Shown: positions 7,164 to 8,317 of the stretch, one piece after another
Layout of the letters: each line of letters starts with the position of its first letter
Numbering within the stretch: the stretch's first letter is position 1
Origin: Thermohalobaculum sp039026295
GTDB lineage: Bacteria > Pseudomonadota > Alphaproteobacteria > Rhodobacterales > Rhodobacteraceae
NCBI GenBank assembly: GCA_039026295.1
Contig: JBCCMP010000223.1
Location: 1 to 8,317, forward strand
Reading direction: 5' to 3'
Length of the DNA stretch: 8,317 nucleotides
Translations under genes and position numbers: made by a program
The notes under the pieces: model-generated
Seen by the model: only the letters and a program-made list of their open reading frames with translations
The model's database searches: none
Told to the model about the DNA's origin: nothing

Positions 7164-7192
7164 ATTTAAAACGCCGAAAACAGGCATCACAA
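7164..7192 (-). promoter_or_regulatory. Candidate guaB promoter
   Basis: On the minus strand, TTGTGA (7187-7192) and TTAAAT (7164-7169) lie 17 bases apart, each matching consensus at four of six positions. Transcription would begin near 7157, about ten bases before the structured leader and some 140 bases before the guaB ATG. The hexamers are weak, so this is tentative. I found no comparable plus-strand pair for recR. Confidence 0.4.
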
Positions 7193-7199
7193 CAGGCAT
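7179..7199. repeat. Direct repeat AACAGGCAT flanking the guaB -35 region
   Basis: AACAGGCAT occurs at 7179-7187 and again at 7191-7199, a 12-base period. Related AGGCA words follow at 7202 and 7213. The candidate guaB -35 (7187-7192) lies across the junction of the two copies. The arrangement would suit binding of a regulator to adjacent sites, but could also be chance in a short region. Confidence 0.45.
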
Positions 7200-7221
7200 T
7201 CAGGCAGCTTAAAGGCAGCGC

Positions 7222-7818
7222 ATGTCCGGTTCCCCGGAAATCGAACGCATGATCGATCTTTTGGCGAAGTTGCCGGGGCTCGGCCCACGCTCGGCCCGCC
7301 GGGCGGCACTGCATCTGGTCAAACGCAAGGAACGCCTGCTTGAGCCGCTGGCCATGGCGATGACCGAAGTTGCAGCAAACGTCCAAATCTGCCGTATCTG
7401 CGGGAACCTCTCATCCTCGGAAGTCTGCGAGATCTGCCAGAATCCGCGCCGTGCCAACGGGACGATCTGCGTCGTCGGCGACGTGGCGGATCTCTGGGCG
7501 ATGGAACGCGCTGCGGTCTTCCGGGGCCGCTACCACGTGCTGGGCGGGCTGCTTTCACCATTGGACGGAATCACCCCAGACACATTGCGCATCCCGGCGC
7601 TGGCAGGCCGAGTGCGGCAAGAAGAGATTAAAGAGGTCATCCTCGCGCTGAACGCCACCGTCGATGGCCAGACCACAGGCCATGTTATCGCCGAGTACCT
7701 CGAGGGGACGGGCTGCGCCGTCACGATGCTTGCCAAGGGCGTCCCAATCGGCGGCGAGTTGGATTACCTGGACGATGGCACAATTTCCACTGCGCTCGCG
7801 TCCCGGCAGAAGATCTGA
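7222..7818 (+). CDS. recR: Recombination mediator RecR
   Basis: RecR works with RecO (and RecF) to load RecA onto SSB-covered gaps, an alternative entry to RecBCD/AddAB-dependent recombination. The 198-residue product has the standard length and order: a helix-hairpin-helix (LPGLGPRSARRAALHL, about 17-32), a four-cysteine zinc site (C57, C60, C69, C72), a Toprim domain from about 80 to 175, and the conserved GGELDYLDDGT end (178-187). The start is supported by AAAGG at 7211-7215, six bases upstream. It is divergent from guaB and is not preceded here by dnaX or the ybaB/ebfC gene, its usual partners in many bacteria. A strong hairpin begins two bases after the stop. No SOS box is visible upstream. 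Confidence 0.97.
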   Translation: MSGSPEIERMIDLLAKLPGLGPRSARRAALHLVKRKERLLEPLAMAMTEVAANVQICRICGNLSSSEVCEICQNPRRANGTICVVGDVADLWAMERAAVFRGRYHVLGGLLSPLDGITPDTLRIPALAGRVRQEEIKEVILALNATVDGQTTGHVIAEYLEGTGCAVTMLAKGVPIGGELDYLDDGTISTALASRQKI

Positions 7819-7820
7819 AA

Positions 7821-7864
7821 GCGACGCGGCTGGGGCTTCCTGCGTGCGGAGGCGGCCGTGTCGC
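7821..7864 (+). terminator. Two-tier hairpin directly after recR
   Basis: The outer stem GCGACGCGGC (7821-7830) pairs with GCCGTGTCGC (7855-7864): ten pairs with one G-T(U) wobble. Inside it, GCTTCC (7835-7840) pairs with GGAGGC (7848-7853) around a seven-base loop. It begins two bases after the recR stop. No T-run follows, so it is not a textbook intrinsic terminator; it may protect the mRNA 3' end or act with another termination route. The stem is seen directly; the role is inferred. Confidence 0.5.
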
Positions 7865-7877
7865 GTGCCAACTGAAC

Positions 7878-7893
7878 CGTCTGGGACCAGACG
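7878..7893. other. Short perfect hairpin downstream of recR
   Basis: CGTCTG (7878-7883) and CAGACG (7888-7893) form a perfect 6-bp stem around GGAC, 13 bases after the larger recR hairpin. There is no T-run on either side. It may be part of the recR 3' end structure or a binding dyad. A weaker CACTT-GCGG-AAGTG stem occurs at 8073-8086. Confidence 0.35.
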
Positions 7894-8159
7894 ACCGCAT
7901 TCATTGACAGGAGGGTGAGCGTCCAGACACCGAACAATCGGGGTGCCTCTCGATGCCGTGCTGTTTTCAACGGTGTAATACGGCCAGCACAGAAACGACC
8001 GCTACAAAACAGGCCCCAATTAATAGCCTCCGCGTGGAATTCCAAACATCCGGTAAAGTCGCAACAAAGAAACACTTGCGGAAGTGCAGGCGTCCGGAAA
8101 CGCTCTGTTTGGCAGATCAAATCAGGCGGACAAAACCCGCCCAACACCAGAGATCATCT
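7894..8159. other. Low-G+C stretch without a convincing gene
   Basis: I find no gene, tRNA or mobile element here. Lines 7981-8160 count about 50-55% G+C, against 72% in the next 60 bases (8161-8220). Short frames are open on both strands, but their predicted proteins are rich in Arg, Gln, Thr and Cys without any family motif. The only start-like signal is GGAGG touching a GTG at 7915, with no usable spacing. The stretch may be decayed sequence or a rearrangement footprint next to the heparinase fragment. Confidence 0.5.
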
Positions 8160-8317
8160 GTTCCCGCGCACCACTTTCTCGTAGCCTTCGGCCATCTCGC
8201 GGGCGAGGGGCGCGGGCAGCACCTGATGGTGGGCCATGACGGGTATGCCGTGACGCACGGGCTGACCCATGTTCGCAAGCTGACCCTTGACCGTGACGGG
8301 CGCGGATTGACGGGGGA
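8160..8317 (+). pseudogene. Heparinase II/III-family C-terminal fragment, lacking its N-terminal part, runs off the window
   Basis: The plus-strand frame from 8160 encodes 52 residues ending at the window edge, including HDGY (8235-8246), HGLTH (8256-8270) with RKL after it, and DGRGLTG (8295-8315). This spacing is what I know from the beta-sandwich region of heparinase II/III-like polysaccharide lyases in alphaproteobacteria (HDGY, HGLTH-R-L, DGR-L-GED). Those proteins are about 550-600 residues and this block lies several hundred residues from their N-terminus, yet recR ends only 341 bases upstream. Most of the gene is therefore missing. The same frame is open back to 7908 with an ATG at 7953, but that part looks non-coding. 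G+C rises sharply at about 8160, marking a likely junction. It may be a decayed remnant, a rearrangement product, or an assembly join. The family call rests on motif memory, not a search. Confidence 0.6.

Noticed and set aside
7764..8147. Minus-strand 127-residue frame over the recR end and the region after it
   Set aside because: It overlaps the recR 3' coding end and both hairpins, and no motif or ribosome site supports it.
7915..8184. Plus-strand 89-residue frame starting with GTG right after GGAGG
   Set aside because: The ribosome site touches the GTG with no spacing, the protein has no family motif, and its 3' end overlaps the heparinase-like frame.
8154..8317. Minus-strand open frame of 53 residues running in from the right edge
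   Set aside because: It is the exact reverse complement, codon for codon, of the plus-strand frame with heparinase motifs; I recognise no family in it, so it is read as a shadow.

Overview
The window looks like chromosomal housekeeping DNA from an alphaproteobacterium, most likely a member of the Rhodobacteraceae (Roseobacter-type). The evidence is G+C-rich coding sequence, a GTTC-N7-GTTC SOS operator in front of recA, a CckA-type hybrid kinase, and the RecA, GuaB and RecR protein sequences. No phage, IS element, CRISPR array or tRNA is visible.

Layout from left to right: recA (minus strand) with its promoter and LexA operator; a divergent small sulfotransferase-like gene (plus); a minus-strand run read right to left as guaB, an RsmB/NOP-family RNA methyltransferase and cckA; then recR (plus), divergent from guaB. 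The sulfotransferase-like gene and cckA end tail to tail with no base between their stop codons. guaB and the methyltransferase are 12 bases apart and form an evident operon. cckA follows after 133 bases and may share the transcript.

Functionally the window combines DNA repair (recA, recR), guanine nucleotide synthesis (guaB), RNA modification, and the top kinase of the CckA-ChpT-CtrA phosphorelay. The sulfotransferase-like gene is the accessory item in an otherwise conserved setting.

The most interesting non-coding signal is the guaB 5' leader. Two stems lie back to back with no base between them: a 9-bp stem capped by GCAA, then a 13-bp stem with a six-base bulge. They sit downstream of a candidate guaB promoter, which is itself flanked by a 9-base direct repeat. 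The second oddity is the right end. After recR come two hairpins and about 300 bases of lower-G+C sequence without a convincing gene. Composition then jumps near 8160, and a reading frame matching the C-terminal part of heparinase II/III-family proteins runs off the edge without the rest of its gene. This suggests a truncated remnant or a rearrangement (or assembly) junction. Everything here comes from reading the sequence; no database search was run.
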